From positions 2,480,001 through 2,544,000 of the forward strand of contig NZ_CP042806.1 of assembly GCF_008000815.1 (NCBI RefSeq): a DNA stretch of 64,000 nt. Direction: 5' to 3'. Of this stretch, positions 53,953-62,400 are shown piece by piece. Both the position numbers and the translations under genes were made by a program. Each line of letters opens with the position of its first letter. The stretch's first letter is position 1. The notes beneath the pieces were generated by a model. That model saw nothing but the letters and a program-made list of their open reading frames with translations. It had not been told where the DNA came from and did no database searches. The stretch is from Terriglobus albidus. GTDB taxonomy: Bacteria > Acidobacteriota > Terriglobia > Terriglobales > Acidobacteriaceae.

Positions 53953-54705
53953 TTAGCTATGTGCCTGCTTCGTGAGGGGGGCGGCTGCCTTCGGTGCACC
54001 GTGGCTTACCCACTTCTCCATGCCGGGATCGATCGGAGCCCAGTAGAGGCCAACTCCCGGCGTACGCTCTCCGGAGGCCTCCGCAGCCGTAGCCCAGGCC
54101 GGCGAATTCATCGTGACGGTGCGAATGTCGCGATGAGCCAAAGCAATAAAGCGCTCGTGCTTCTCCCGGGGCGGGTGGTCGTTGATCCAAGCCTTCAGGA
54201 AGGGACGAATGATGGCGTCGGCCTGCTTTGCATCTGTCTTGGCGAAGGCGACGTTGAACTTCTTCATGGAGTCGGCATTCAGCCGATCCAGGCCGTCGTT
54301 GTACATCGCCTGTCGGTCCGCCGGCGAACCACCGATATGGAAATCCAGGAACTGCGGTGTATCCGCCTGCAGAGCGGTGGGATATCCCTCTCCGCCGGGC
54401 ATCAGGATCTCGCACAGGTGCACCAGTGTGGCATAGCGCACGGCGGTGAAGTAGTGCGTGTCGGTGCTGGCGACCACATCCGGCAGGGTTACAGGGATGT
54501 TCGGCGAACGAAATGCCGCCATCTGCTGCATCCGGGTCTGGGCCGGGGCACTGGATGCCGCATTGGGTGAGACCGCCATCGTGCCCTGATCCACGGTGCT
54601 GGTGGACGGTACAGGAGTAGTTGCCTGTGGTGGCTTTTGCTGGCCGAGCGCTGCCCCGGTAGCCGTTGCCGCGGCCAGCCCCTTAACAAAATCACGCCTC
54701 TTCAT
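53953..54705 (-). CDS. Gluconate-2-dehydrogenase subunit-3-like protein (Tat)
   Basis: A 250-residue small subunit. MKRRDFVKGLAAATATGAAL is a Tat signal. The mature part contains the family features ILMPGGEGYPTALQADTP and FLDFHIGGS. It probably carries the folded flavoprotein through Tat and anchors the complex. The ATG at 54705 is chosen for the Tat motif; an upstream ATG at 54741 would put 12 residues before it. It is the first gene of the operon: small subunit, GMC protein, cytochrome. Confidence 0.85.
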   Translation of the reverse strand: MKRRDFVKGLAAATATGAALGQQKPPQATTPVPSTSTVDQGTMAVSPNAASSAPAQTRMQQMAAFRSPNIPVTLPDVVASTDTHYFTAVRYATLVHLCEILMPGGEGYPTALQADTPQFLDFHIGGSPADRQAMYNDGLDRLNADSMKKFNVAFAKTDAKQADAIIRPFLKAWINDHPPREKHERFIALAHRDIRTVTMNSPAWATAAEASGERTPGVGLYWAPIDPGMEKWVSHGAPKAAAPLTKQAHS

Positions 54706-55032
54706 GAGAGGAACTTTATTTGCCACAAAGATGACCGTCAAGGTTACCCAGTCGATCGCTTAACTACGGCAGTGATTTCAACAGGATGGCTTTACCGGTT
54801 CGTAGCGATTCGGAGCGCGCCCACCGCAAGGAAATCAAGGAATTATCGCGGTTGGCGGAGACCGTTAGAGCCCTGGCTGTCACCACTTTTTCACCTTGTA
54901 ACGCGGCGATAAATTTCCGGATGCCGACGGTCGATACGGCAAATGTCCTACGTGATTTGCGTTCGCGTTACAGATGCAAGAACGATGCCCTTCCGGGGAA
55001 GGGCATCGTTCTTGAGCAGTTGGCGATAGGAG
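54706..55032. other. Intergenic region between the oxidoreductase and CheB
   Basis: A 327-bp stretch with no convincing gene. It holds the CheB terminator hairpin (54978-55013) and should contain the promoter of the minus-strand oxidoreductase operon, which I could not place with confidence. Confidence 0.5.
54978..55013 (-). terminator. Terminator hairpin after CheB
   Basis: A perfect 17-bp stem (54978-54994 with 54997-55013) with a minimal GG centre lies 19 bp after the CheB stop on the minus strand. There is no long T-run, so termination efficiency is uncertain. Confidence 0.65.
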
Positions 55033-56184
55033 CTAACGACCGATGGCGGCAGCTTTCCTGACGAAGGGCTGTGATATCTGTCTCAGAATCTCGCCGGCAA
55101 TTTTCTCAAGCGGCAGTGTCATCGCCGCCGCACCGATGCGGGCGGCTTCCTTCGGCATACCGTAGACAATGCTGGTGTTTTCATCCTGGGCGATCGTGAC
55201 AGACCCTGTCTGCCGCATCTGCAGCATGCCTCGAGCTCCGTCAGTTCCCATGCCGGTAAGCAGTACACCCAATGCCGGACCACCCACGAGTTGGGCGACC
55301 GACGCGAACAGGACATCGACAGACGGACGGCTGAAGCATACCTGGGGGCCTCCGGCAACGCGTACCTTCAATCCGGCACTCGTGTGCTGCAGCGTCATGT
55401 GAAAGTCTCCTGGCGCGATCAGGATCAGCCCCGGATGGACATCGTCTCCATCCTTTGCCTCTCTGACTTCCATGGCGCAGGATTTATTCAGCCGCTCTGC
55501 AAAATGTGTTGTGAAACCTGCCGGCATGTGTTGCGTGATGAGGACCGGCGGCATGTCCGCGGGGAACTGACTCACGATCTTCGCGACCGTTTGGGGACCT
55601 CCCGTCGAGGATCCGATAGCGATGATCCGACGCGAGGCAAAGCCGGGGAGGGCTCCGGACGGAAGCGGCGGGACAAATGACGAGATCGGTTGTGCCACTG
55701 GTTGCGCGATTGCTGGCGCTGGTGCCGGCGGTGCCGATACTTCTGCGATGACTGCCGCTGATGGCTTGAACGCACGCGGATTCGCCTGCGCGCAGGCGCG
55801 AATCTTATCCGCAAGTGAGTTCGCGAGGTCGCCGACGGAGTAGGGGCCATTCGGCTTCGCAAGGACCTCGACTGCTCCCAGGCGGAAGGCTTCCATGGTT
55901 GCCGCGGCGGAAGCCTGTCCCAGCGAACTGATCATGATGACAGGCATAGGCTTGTAATCCATCAGCTTCTTCAGGAAGGTGAGGCCGTCCATTCTCGGCA
56001 TTTCGATGTCGAGAGTCAGAACGTCGGGGTTCAAGGCGAGGATCTTTTCGCGGGCAACATACGGGTCCGGAGCTGTGCCTACTACTTCAATCCCAGGGGC
56101 ATTGCGCAACGCGTCGGAAAGAATCTTGCGTACGGTTGCTGAGTCGTCCACGATGAGGACGCGAATCGGAGAGGATGTCTTCAT
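55033..56184 (-). CDS. cheB: Chemotaxis protein-glutamate methylesterase CheB
   Basis: A 383-residue protein. The receiver domain is 1-125 (VLIVDDSATVRKIL, phosphoacceptor Asp in VLTLDIEMPRMDG), followed by a Pro/Ala-rich linker. The CheB_methylest domain has Ser of AIGSSTGGPQT, His of ITQHMPAGFT and Asp of GMGTDGARGM as the catalytic triad. It removes methyl groups from the MCP encoded at the head of the operon. It starts 7 bp after CheR. Confidence 0.95.
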   Translation of the reverse strand: MKTSSPIRVLIVDDSATVRKILSDALRNAPGIEVVGTAPDPYVAREKILALNPDVLTLDIEMPRMDGLTFLKKLMDYKPMPVIMISSLGQASAAATMEAFRLGAVEVLAKPNGPYSVGDLANSLADKIRACAQANPRAFKPSAAVIAEVSAPPAPAPAIAQPVAQPISSFVPPLPSGALPGFASRRIIAIGSSTGGPQTVAKIVSQFPADMPPVLITQHMPAGFTTHFAERLNKSCAMEVREAKDGDDVHPGLILIAPGDFHMTLQHTSAGLKVRVAGGPQVCFSRPSVDVLFASVAQLVGGPALGVLLTGMGTDGARGMLQMRQTGSVTIAQDENTSIVYGMPKEAARIGAAAMTLPLEKIAGEILRQISQPFVRKAAAIGR

Positions 56185-56191
56185 CGATGAC

Positions 56192-57043
56192 CTACCGGGA
56201 TCTCAACGAGCCAGGCTTCTTGTAGACAGCAGGCTGTACATATTCGAATCTGTGCTTCAGGTTGTTCAGGCTTTCGGCATGTCCGACGAAGAAGTATCCG
56301 CCGGGCTCGAGATGCTCATAGAAGCGGTTGACGAGTTCCTGTTGCGTCGGAATGTCGAAGTAGATCATGGCATTCCGGCAGAGGATCAGAGGATAGCTCT
56401 CGACAAACGACTCAAACTGCCTGATGAGGTTCAGTCGGCGGAAGGAGATCGCTTCGCGAATGAACTGCTTGACGCGATAGTTTCCGGCAGCCGGCCCTAC
56501 GCCGCGTTGCAGATACTTGCGCAGCACCTCCATCGGAACCTGCTGGAAGCACTTCTCGTTGTAGGTCCCATCCTGCGCGCGCGCCAGCACTTTGGTTGAG
56601 ATATCCGTGGCCAGGAGTTTTACGGTAGGCCCGGAATTGCCATAGTGTTCATGAGCCGCAAAGGCGAGCGAATAGGGTTCTTCTCCGGTGGCACAGGCTG
56701 CACTCCAGATCGTGTACTCGCTGCGGTTAGCGAGCGCTGGAAAGATAGTGCTGGAGAGGAACTCAAAGTGCTTTGGTTCGCGGAAGAAGTTGGTGTAATT
56801 CGTCGTCAGGTGATCGATCATCGTCACCAGAGCGTCGGACGACTTATCGTTGATCACGTACTCGTAGTACTCGGAGAAAGAGCCGATGTTCAGCGAGCGC
56901 ATGATCTTGGTCAGGCGAGAGGCAACCAGACCTTCCTTGCCCTCTTCGATTGCCAAACCGCAATAGTCGTAGGCAAGTTTCCTGAAGCGATTAAAGTCCT
57001 TCTGTGAAAGCGTCAGGTTGCTGATGGTGGTGACTGTGCTCAT
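56192..57043 (-). CDS. cheR: Chemotaxis methyltransferase CheR
   Basis: A 283-residue S-adenosylmethionine-dependent methyltransferase that methylates MCP glutamates. An N-terminal helical domain (about 10-80) is followed by the SAM-binding IWSAACATGEEPYSLAFAA. YPLILCRNAMIYFD and GGYFFVGHAESLNNL are later family motifs. It overlaps cheA by ATGA. The MCP lacks an obvious NWETF-type CheR tether at its C-terminus, so CheR must bind receptors directly. Confidence 0.95.
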   Translation of the reverse strand: MSTVTTISNLTLSQKDFNRFRKLAYDYCGLAIEEGKEGLVASRLTKIMRSLNIGSFSEYYEYVINDKSSDALVTMIDHLTTNYTNFFREPKHFEFLSSTIFPALANRSEYTIWSAACATGEEPYSLAFAAHEHYGNSGPTVKLLATDISTKVLARAQDGTYNEKCFQQVPMEVLRKYLQRGVGPAAGNYRVKQFIREAISFRRLNLIRQFESFVESYPLILCRNAMIYFDIPTQQELVNRFYEHLEPGGYFFVGHAESLNNLKHRFEYVQPAVYKKPGSLRSR

Positions 57044-59340
57044 GCTGCCTCCTCACCGGGTTCGTTCGGCATCTTGAAGATCTGGACAACATCGAGGATC
57101 AGGCCGATGCGGCCATCGCCCAGAATCGCGCATCCAGTCAGGCCGGTGCTATCGCTGAAGGTCTCGCCCAGGCTCTTGATTACAATCTCCTGACGCCCGA
57201 GGAGATCGTCCACGTGGAGACAGAACTGACGTCCTGCGCCCTCGCACACTACAACCAGGCCTTGGCAGATATCTTCAGATCGAGGCTTGATACCGAAGCG
57301 GCGATGCAGTCTGACGAGCGGGTAGAGGTTGCCGCGCATCAGGATCATCTCTTCCGTGCCCTGCACCCGGACCAGCATTTCCTGTGTCGGGCGCAGCATC
57401 TCGCGAACCGAGAAGACCGGAATGATGTAGCGGTGGTCGCCGACCACGATCACAAGGCCTTCGATGATAGCCAGCGTGAGCGGAAGATGGATGTAGAAGG
57501 TCGTGCCCTTACCGAGCTCAGACTCAATCTGGATCTGACCGCGAAGATTCTCCACATGTTTGCGGACGACATCCATGCCGACGCCACGGCCGGAGATATC
57601 TGTAATCTTTTCCGCTGTCGAGAAGCCTGGTGCGAAGATGAGCTGGAAGATCTCAGTTTCTGTCAGTTGTGTATCTTCGGTGACCAGGCCGCGTTCCAGA
57701 GCCTTGCGGAAGATCTTGTCCGGATTGAGGCCGCGCCCGTCATCGGAGATGGAGACGACGATCTTACCGGACTCGTGTTCCGCGGAAAGACGCAGTGTTG
57801 CAGTCGGATTCTTGCCGGCGGCCGTGCGCTCCTGCGGGGTCTCGATACCGTGATCGAGCGCATTCCGGATCATGTGCAGCAACGGATCAGAGAGCTCTTC
57901 CGCGATCGTCTTGTCGAGTTCCGTGCCTTCACCAGCGAGCAGCAATTCCACCTGTTTGCCGTGCCGGCGCGAGAGATCGCGAACCAGCTTGGCATTCTTC
58001 TGGAAGAGCGGGCCGATGGGCATCATGCGGATGTTCATGGCGCGCCGCTGGACCTCACCGGTAATGCGGGCAAGTTGCGCCAGGTCGCCGATAAGCCGAG
58101 CATCGCGGTTGCTGGCGAACATCGGATTGTGGCTCAGGATCGACTGTGCGATCACCATCTCGCCGACCATGTCCATAAGTTGGTCGAGCTTGGCGGTATC
58201 GATACGGATTGAGGCCGAGACGGGTTCGCTCTTGCTGACAGCAGCCTGAGGCGCAATTGCGGGGGCGGAATCGGGCTCTGCCTTTTTCTGTGCGGGCGCT
58301 GGGGCTGGAGTGGCTTCTGCTTTCGGTGCAACAGCAGCAGTGGCCTCTACCTTGGGTTCAGGAGCCGGCGTAGCGGCTTCCACCTCTAGTGCAGCAGGAA
58401 CAGCAGGGGCAACAGGAGCAACCGGATTCTCTTCCTTGGCTACGGGAGTGGCTACAGACGCAGCAGCCGGTGTCTCTACCTTCGGTGCGGGGGCAGGTAC
58501 TTCTTCCTTCACTGGAGCAGGTGCAGGTGTGGCTACCAGTGCAGCCTGTTCAACGGCCGCGGGTTCACCATCAAGTGCTCGTTGAGTGACGGTGGCAATG
58601 GTGCGCAGCAGGGCGCGGTTGTTCTTCGCCTTGCCGGGATCAGCTCCATTCAGGGCGCCATTGATACGGTTGACTTCGGCCTGCAGATACTCTGAGCTCT
58701 CCAGGACGAGATCGACGATCTCGACGCTGATCTGAACGCGGCTGTTGCGTGCATGATCCAGCAGCGTTTCAACCTCGTGAGCCACGCCCTGAACACCCTT
58801 CAGGCCAAGGAAACCCGCCAGGCCCTTGATGGTGTGGAAGGCACGGAAGACGGCATGGACCGCGGGCAACTGGGACGGATCACGCTCCAGCGCCAGGATC
58901 TGTTCTTCGATGGCGGCCAGATGCTCCTGCGATTCGGTGACGAAGCCGGCAAGCATCTCAGGATCGTCGTCGAAGGCGACTTCATCCTCTTCCATCGGTT
59001 CTTCTTCCACGGCAACAGCGGTCGCGGTCTGCGCGGCAGCTGCCGCAGGTGCGGGCGCCGGCGCCTGGACGACCGGTTCTGCTTCACCGCGCATCAGACG
59101 CTGGAACGCGGTGAAGGGCTCGTCGGCGACCATCTTGCCCTTTGAGCGGTCATTGGCCAGTGCGTTCGCGCGTTTTGCGATCTCTGCAAACGCAGGATCT
59201 TTTTGTGCGAGCGCCGCCAATTGGATAAGGCGCTGTTCGGTCAGAGAACCTGGTCCATCGACCATCCAGAGCGTTGCCAGCTCGTCGAGCCGCGCAGCAA
59301 GCTGGTCGGCAACCGGTGCAGTATTTTTCGTGGCACTCAT
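57040..59340 (-). CDS. cheA: Chemotaxis histidine kinase CheA with N-terminal extension
   Basis: A 766-residue kinase. The phosphotransfer His169 is in FRAFHTIKGLAGFLGLK. Preceding it is an unusual extension of about 125 residues: a helical block (residues 10-80) and an Ala/Pro/Glu-rich linker. A second long Ala/Pro linker (about 270-370) comes before the dimerisation domain (KLDQLMDMVGEMVIAQS). The ATPase has HMIRNALDHGIETPQ, VSISDDGRGLNPDK and GRGVGMDVV. The C-terminal CheW-like domain spans about 625-755. No separate P2 domain can be assigned. It is the central kinase of the cluster. Confidence 0.95.
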   Translation of the reverse strand: MSATKNTAPVADQLAARLDELATLWMVDGPGSLTEQRLIQLAALAQKDPAFAEIAKRANALANDRSKGKMVADEPFTAFQRLMRGEAEPVVQAPAPAPAAAAAQTATAVAVEEEPMEEDEVAFDDDPEMLAGFVTESQEHLAAIEEQILALERDPSQLPAVHAVFRAFHTIKGLAGFLGLKGVQGVAHEVETLLDHARNSRVQISVEIVDLVLESSEYLQAEVNRINGALNGADPGKAKNNRALLRTIATVTQRALDGEPAAVEQAALVATPAPAPVKEEVPAPAPKVETPAAASVATPVAKEENPVAPVAPAVPAALEVEAATPAPEPKVEATAAVAPKAEATPAPAPAQKKAEPDSAPAIAPQAAVSKSEPVSASIRIDTAKLDQLMDMVGEMVIAQSILSHNPMFASNRDARLIGDLAQLARITGEVQRRAMNIRMMPIGPLFQKNAKLVRDLSRRHGKQVELLLAGEGTELDKTIAEELSDPLLHMIRNALDHGIETPQERTAAGKNPTATLRLSAEHESGKIVVSISDDGRGLNPDKIFRKALERGLVTEDTQLTETEIFQLIFAPGFSTAEKITDISGRGVGMDVVRKHVENLRGQIQIESELGKGTTFYIHLPLTLAIIEGLVIVVGDHRYIIPVFSVREMLRPTQEMLVRVQGTEEMILMRGNLYPLVRLHRRFGIKPRSEDICQGLVVVCEGAGRQFCLHVDDLLGRQEIVIKSLGETFSDSTGLTGCAILGDGRIGLILDVVQIFKMPNEPGEEAA

Positions 59341-59377
59341 GCGTCTAATACCTGAAAGAGGGGCTGTAGTGTCTTGC

Positions 59378-59872
59378 TTAGTTGATTTCCTGCGAGGCTT
59401 CGATATAGAAGACCTTGTCGGTGTCGAGCAGCAGCTTTACTTTTCCGCGTACCTTCGCCATGCCAAGCAGATAGGGAACTGAGGCTCCATTGCCGAAGTC
59501 CGGGCTGGGTTCGATGTCCTCTTCTGAGATGGACAGCACTTCGCTCACTCCGTCAGCTACGGCGCCAATCAGCCGTTCGCCCATCGATGTGGCCAGCCGA
59601 ACGACCACGATGCAGGTATGGGGCGTGTACTGACGCTGAGGAAGATTGAAGCGAGCCGACAGATCAAGTACCGGAATCACCTGGCCGCGCAGGTTGATGA
59701 CGCCTTTGACGTAGACCGCGGTCTTGGGAACGGCGGTGATCTCCTGCATCTGGATAATCTCCTTGATGTTCAGGACCTGAATGCCAAACTCCTCGTCGCC
59801 GAGCGAGAAGATAAGGTGTTTGCGTGATGTATCCGCCACCTGCTTCGCCTGGTTGTTGTTCTTGATTGCCAT
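59378..59872 (-). CDS. cheW: Chemotaxis coupling protein CheW
   Basis: A 164-residue CheW adaptor. Motifs are FSLGDEEFGIQVLNIKEIIQ, YVKGVINLRGQVIPVLDLSA, and LIGAVADGVSEVLSI. The fold is two intertwined five-stranded barrels. It lies between the MCP (81 bp upstream) and CheA (37 bp downstream), so the three make the core array. Confidence 0.95.
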   Translation of the reverse strand: MAIKNNNQAKQVADTSRKHLIFSLGDEEFGIQVLNIKEIIQMQEITAVPKTAVYVKGVINLRGQVIPVLDLSARFNLPQRQYTPHTCIVVVRLATSMGERLIGAVADGVSEVLSISEEDIEPSPDFGNGASVPYLLGMAKVRGKVKLLLDTDKVFYIEASQEIN

Positions 59873-59953
59873 GTATTACTCCTGAGATAGATCCAGATAG
59901 TTGATGTATCGGCGGAAAGTGGCTCAGGGATGAGCCACTCTCACCGGGTCGAA

Positions 59954-61558
59954 CTAGAAGTCTGTAAAGTTAGCGTCGATATTGCTGGCCGCGGCCGGTG
60001 CAAGACGTTGTGGAACGAAGGTATTCACCGCTGGAGCTTTTGCAATCGCCGGACGTAGCACTGGAGCTTTGACGGGCTTGAGCACAGGCGTCACAACTGC
60101 CTTTTGCGAGTGGCCACGTACAGGGACACCGGTCATGCGCGCCAGACCCGTCGCGACTCCACGCAACGCATCGGATTGGGCATTCAGTTCCTGTGCCGCG
60201 GCCGCGCTTTCTTCTGCATTGGCTGCGTTCTTCTGGGTTCCACTCTCCATGCGGCCGATGGCGCGGCTGATCTGGTCAATCCCCTTGCCCTGCTCCTGGC
60301 TGCTCATGCGGATCTCATCGATCATGACCTTGATGCGACCAAAGACCTCATGCACCTTGCGGCCCGAGTCAACCAGGGTGGTCATCCGCTCACGGCCTGC
60401 GGCGGTGTTGTCGACGGAATTCTTGATTAGGACCGAGGTCTCCTGTGCCGCCTGAGCGCAACGTTGAGCCAGATTGCGAACCTCTTCGGCGACGACGGCG
60501 AATCCCATACCGGCTTCACCGGCACGCGCGGCTTCGACCGCGGCGTTCAGCGCCAGAATGTTGGTCTGGAAGGCGATCTTATCGATCACTCCGATGATCT
60601 TGGCGATCTGTTCGCTGGACTGGCTCAGTGCATCCATGGCTTCCACGCACTGTGCGACGGCATGATTGGCATCGTCACTATGGCGAACCGCTTCAGAGAC
60701 CAGGGCTGTAGAGTGATCCGAGTTCTCCGCATTGCGGCGGGCCATGGAGTTGATCTCCTCTGCCGAAGCTGAGGTCTCTTCGATCATTGCGGCCTGCTCA
60801 GAGGTGTCCTTCGCCAGATTCTGGCTCGAGGTGGCAACCTGGGCCGATGCCTCCGTTACCTGATCGGAACCGACTGAAAGCTCGCGTACAGCGTGGCGCA
60901 ACTGGCGGTCCAGTAAGCGGACGATAAATGCGATCAGAACTCCGGAGACGGCTCCAAGGGTGAGCAAGGTGCCGATGAGCCAGCGTGCGAATGTGATTGC
61001 ATCTTCTGCCTTGGTATTCGCTTTGCCCATCACGACCTTTTGGCGCTCCAGCATCTTCGAACCGGCTGCATCGACATCAAGAAGGGCAGGTTCAAGTTGG
61101 CTCTCTGCAAACTGCGAGGCTTCTTTGACCTGGTGAGAACGAATCAGCTCAAGGTAGTGCGGGAACAACTGTGCCGCCATATCCAGCTTGGTGGTGGCGG
61201 CCTCCAGCGTCGGGCGGCCTTCTGCTGAGACACCCTGCTTCAGAATGGTGGCGATGTCCTCGCGCATCTTTTTCTCGTACGCGGTGTACTCATCGATGGC
61301 CCGGCTCACGCCTTCCGCATCACCGATCGACTCTTTGACCGCGATTCTGCGGCTGGCGGCGAGCATCTCAGTCGAATGACCATTCGCCATGCCGGCGTTA
61401 TACATCTTGGTCGCGTCCTTGATGCCGAGTTCCCACGTCAACTCGCCGAGACCACTAATCTCGTAAACGGCGAGTCCGCCCAGCAGGACCAGAAGAATCA
61501 TCATGGTCCCGTATGAGATAAGAAGTTTCTGTTTGACGGTATAGCGTTGCAGGTTCAC
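59954..61558 (-). CDS. Methyl-accepting chemotaxis protein, apparently without HAMP
   Basis: A 534-residue receptor: TM1 about 12-34, a 4-helix-bundle-type periplasmic sensor about 35-188, TM2 about 190-215 and a cytoplasmic MA domain. The signalling hairpin is [20 protein letters not shown] followed by [19 protein letters not shown]. Between TM2 and the methylation helices only about 20 residues ([18 protein letters not shown]) precede MA heptads, too short for a normal 50-residue HAMP. A Pro/Ala/Lys-rich disordered tail (about 480-534) ends DANFTDF, not NWETF. It is the first gene of the MCP-CheW-CheA-CheR-CheB operon. Confidence 0.9.
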   Translation of the reverse strand: MNLQRYTVKQKLLISYGTMMILLVLLGGLAVYEISGLGELTWELGIKDATKMYNAGMANGHSTEMLAASRRIAVKESIGDAEGVSRAIDEYTAYEKKMREDIATILKQGVSAEGRPTLEAATTKLDMAAQLFPHYLELIRSHQVKEASQFAESQLEPALLDVDAAGSKMLERQKVVMGKANTKAEDAITFARWLIGTLLTLGAVSGVLIAFIVRLLDRQLRHAVRELSVGSDQVTEASAQVATSSQNLAKDTSEQAAMIEETSASAEEINSMARRNAENSDHSTALVSEAVRHSDDANHAVAQCVEAMDALSQSSEQIAKIIGVIDKIAFQTNILALNAAVEAARAGEAGMGFAVVAEEVRNLAQRCAQAAQETSVLIKNSVDNTAAGRERMTTLVDSGRKVHEVFGRIKVMIDEIRMSSQEQGKGIDQISRAIGRMESGTQKNAANAEESAAAAQELNAQSDALRGVATGLARMTGVPVRGHSQKAVVTPVLKPVKAPVLRPAIAKAPAVNTFVPQRLAPAAASNIDANFTDF

Positions 61559-61727
61559 GTTGGTGGCTCCGTTCCGCTGGGTTCAACAATTGAGCGCATC
61601 CAGCGTTCTCAGAACTCCTCATCGGCATCGCGTGCAGTATCTTGAAGCGATTCGATGCCATTAATTCACCGGTTTTCCACCTATCGCCGGTTTTCCGGGA
61701 GCCGATAGCTGCAGTGAGGTCCGCAAT

Positions 61728-62021
61728 ATGCAGGTCGCTCTCAGAAGACATGCTGCATTGTTCGCGTCGGTGCTCCTCATCTTTGCGTGGGTTCTCCTGG
61801 TTATGGTCGCGGGCACGATGCTGACGTCGTGGCACAGCCGCTCCATTACTGGTCCCCGCACCGCTCTGTCCAAAACGTCTCGTGATATTGCCAGCGGACT
61901 CGTCGCGCTGGGAGGCAATCGTCCGGCCTTCTCAGAGATCTCTCAGTCGTGGACGTCGAAGGTAACAGTGGTCTTTCCCGCCGATGCGACCCAGGGACGC
62001 GCAATCGAGGGAGCGTTCTAA
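61728..62021 (+). CDS. Possible small membrane protein
   Basis: A 97-codon frame with GAGG about 10 nt before the ATG, one strong hydrophobic segment (residues 9-30, LFASVLLIFAWVLLVMVAG) and a soluble tail of about 65 residues. I do not recognise it. The compound hairpin shortly after its stop could be its terminator, which is the main reason for listing it. It may equally be chance. Confidence 0.3.
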   Translation: MQVALRRHAALFASVLLIFAWVLLVMVAGTMLTSWHSRSITGPRTALSKTSRDIASGLVALGGNRPAFSEISQSWTSKVTVVFPADATQGRAIEGAF

Positions 62022-62043
62022 CGCTTTCATTCCGCCACCGTTC

Positions 62044-62099
62044 GTTCGACACCATAACCCCTCCTGCGCAGCAATCGCAGGGGGGGGGTCCGGTCGAAC
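62044..62099 (+). other. Nested hairpin with a nine-G run
   Basis: Outer arms GTTCGAC (62044-62050) and GTCGAAC (62093-62099) enclose ACCCCTCCTGCG and CGCAGGGGGGGGGT around CAGCAAT, with a wobble pair. The run of nine G (62080-62088) is exceptional here. It could be a terminator or part of a structured RNA. Confidence 0.5.
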
Positions 62100-62400
62100 A
62101 TATTTCAAAAATGAGATTAATGGCCACTGTTTCCACCTGCTAGAGCACTCTTCTTCAAAAATCTGTCGTTACTGCCGTTCTTTTTAGAAACCAATGCGTC
62201 TATTTTGGCCTTTCATGCGTCGATAGGGCGGGAGTTTGATCTTCCCAATCATCGATTAGGTCATTTATAAAAGAACGCGCTCCGAATCATGCTTTTTTGA
62301 TGCGTCTTCGGGACACTCTTGGAATGAGCTCTCTCGGCGGCAGGACAGTCGGAATGATGTCTTGGCGGAGATCTATTTACATCACGACAAGGTTTGGCCA

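Larger units (their letters stand above)
61559..62400. other. 842-bp gene-poor region
   Basis: No well supported gene apart from the weak frame at 61728-62021. It contains two CCGGTTTTCC direct repeats (61669-61678 and 61687-61696) upstream of the MCP, a nested hairpin with nine Gs (62044-62099) and three ATGCGTC repeats (62194, 62215, 62300). The promoters for the MCP operon (minus) and the cytochrome operon (plus) must lie here. Confidence 0.5.

Noticed and set aside
57214-58212. 332-codon plus-strand frame inside cheA
   Set aside because: Antisense to the catalytic core of CheA, whose motifs are intact.
61560-61740. Sigma28-like promoter (GCCGATAA type) ahead of the MCP
   Set aside because: The minus strand has GGCGATAG but no TAAA-type -35 at 15 bp. 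Too weak to call.
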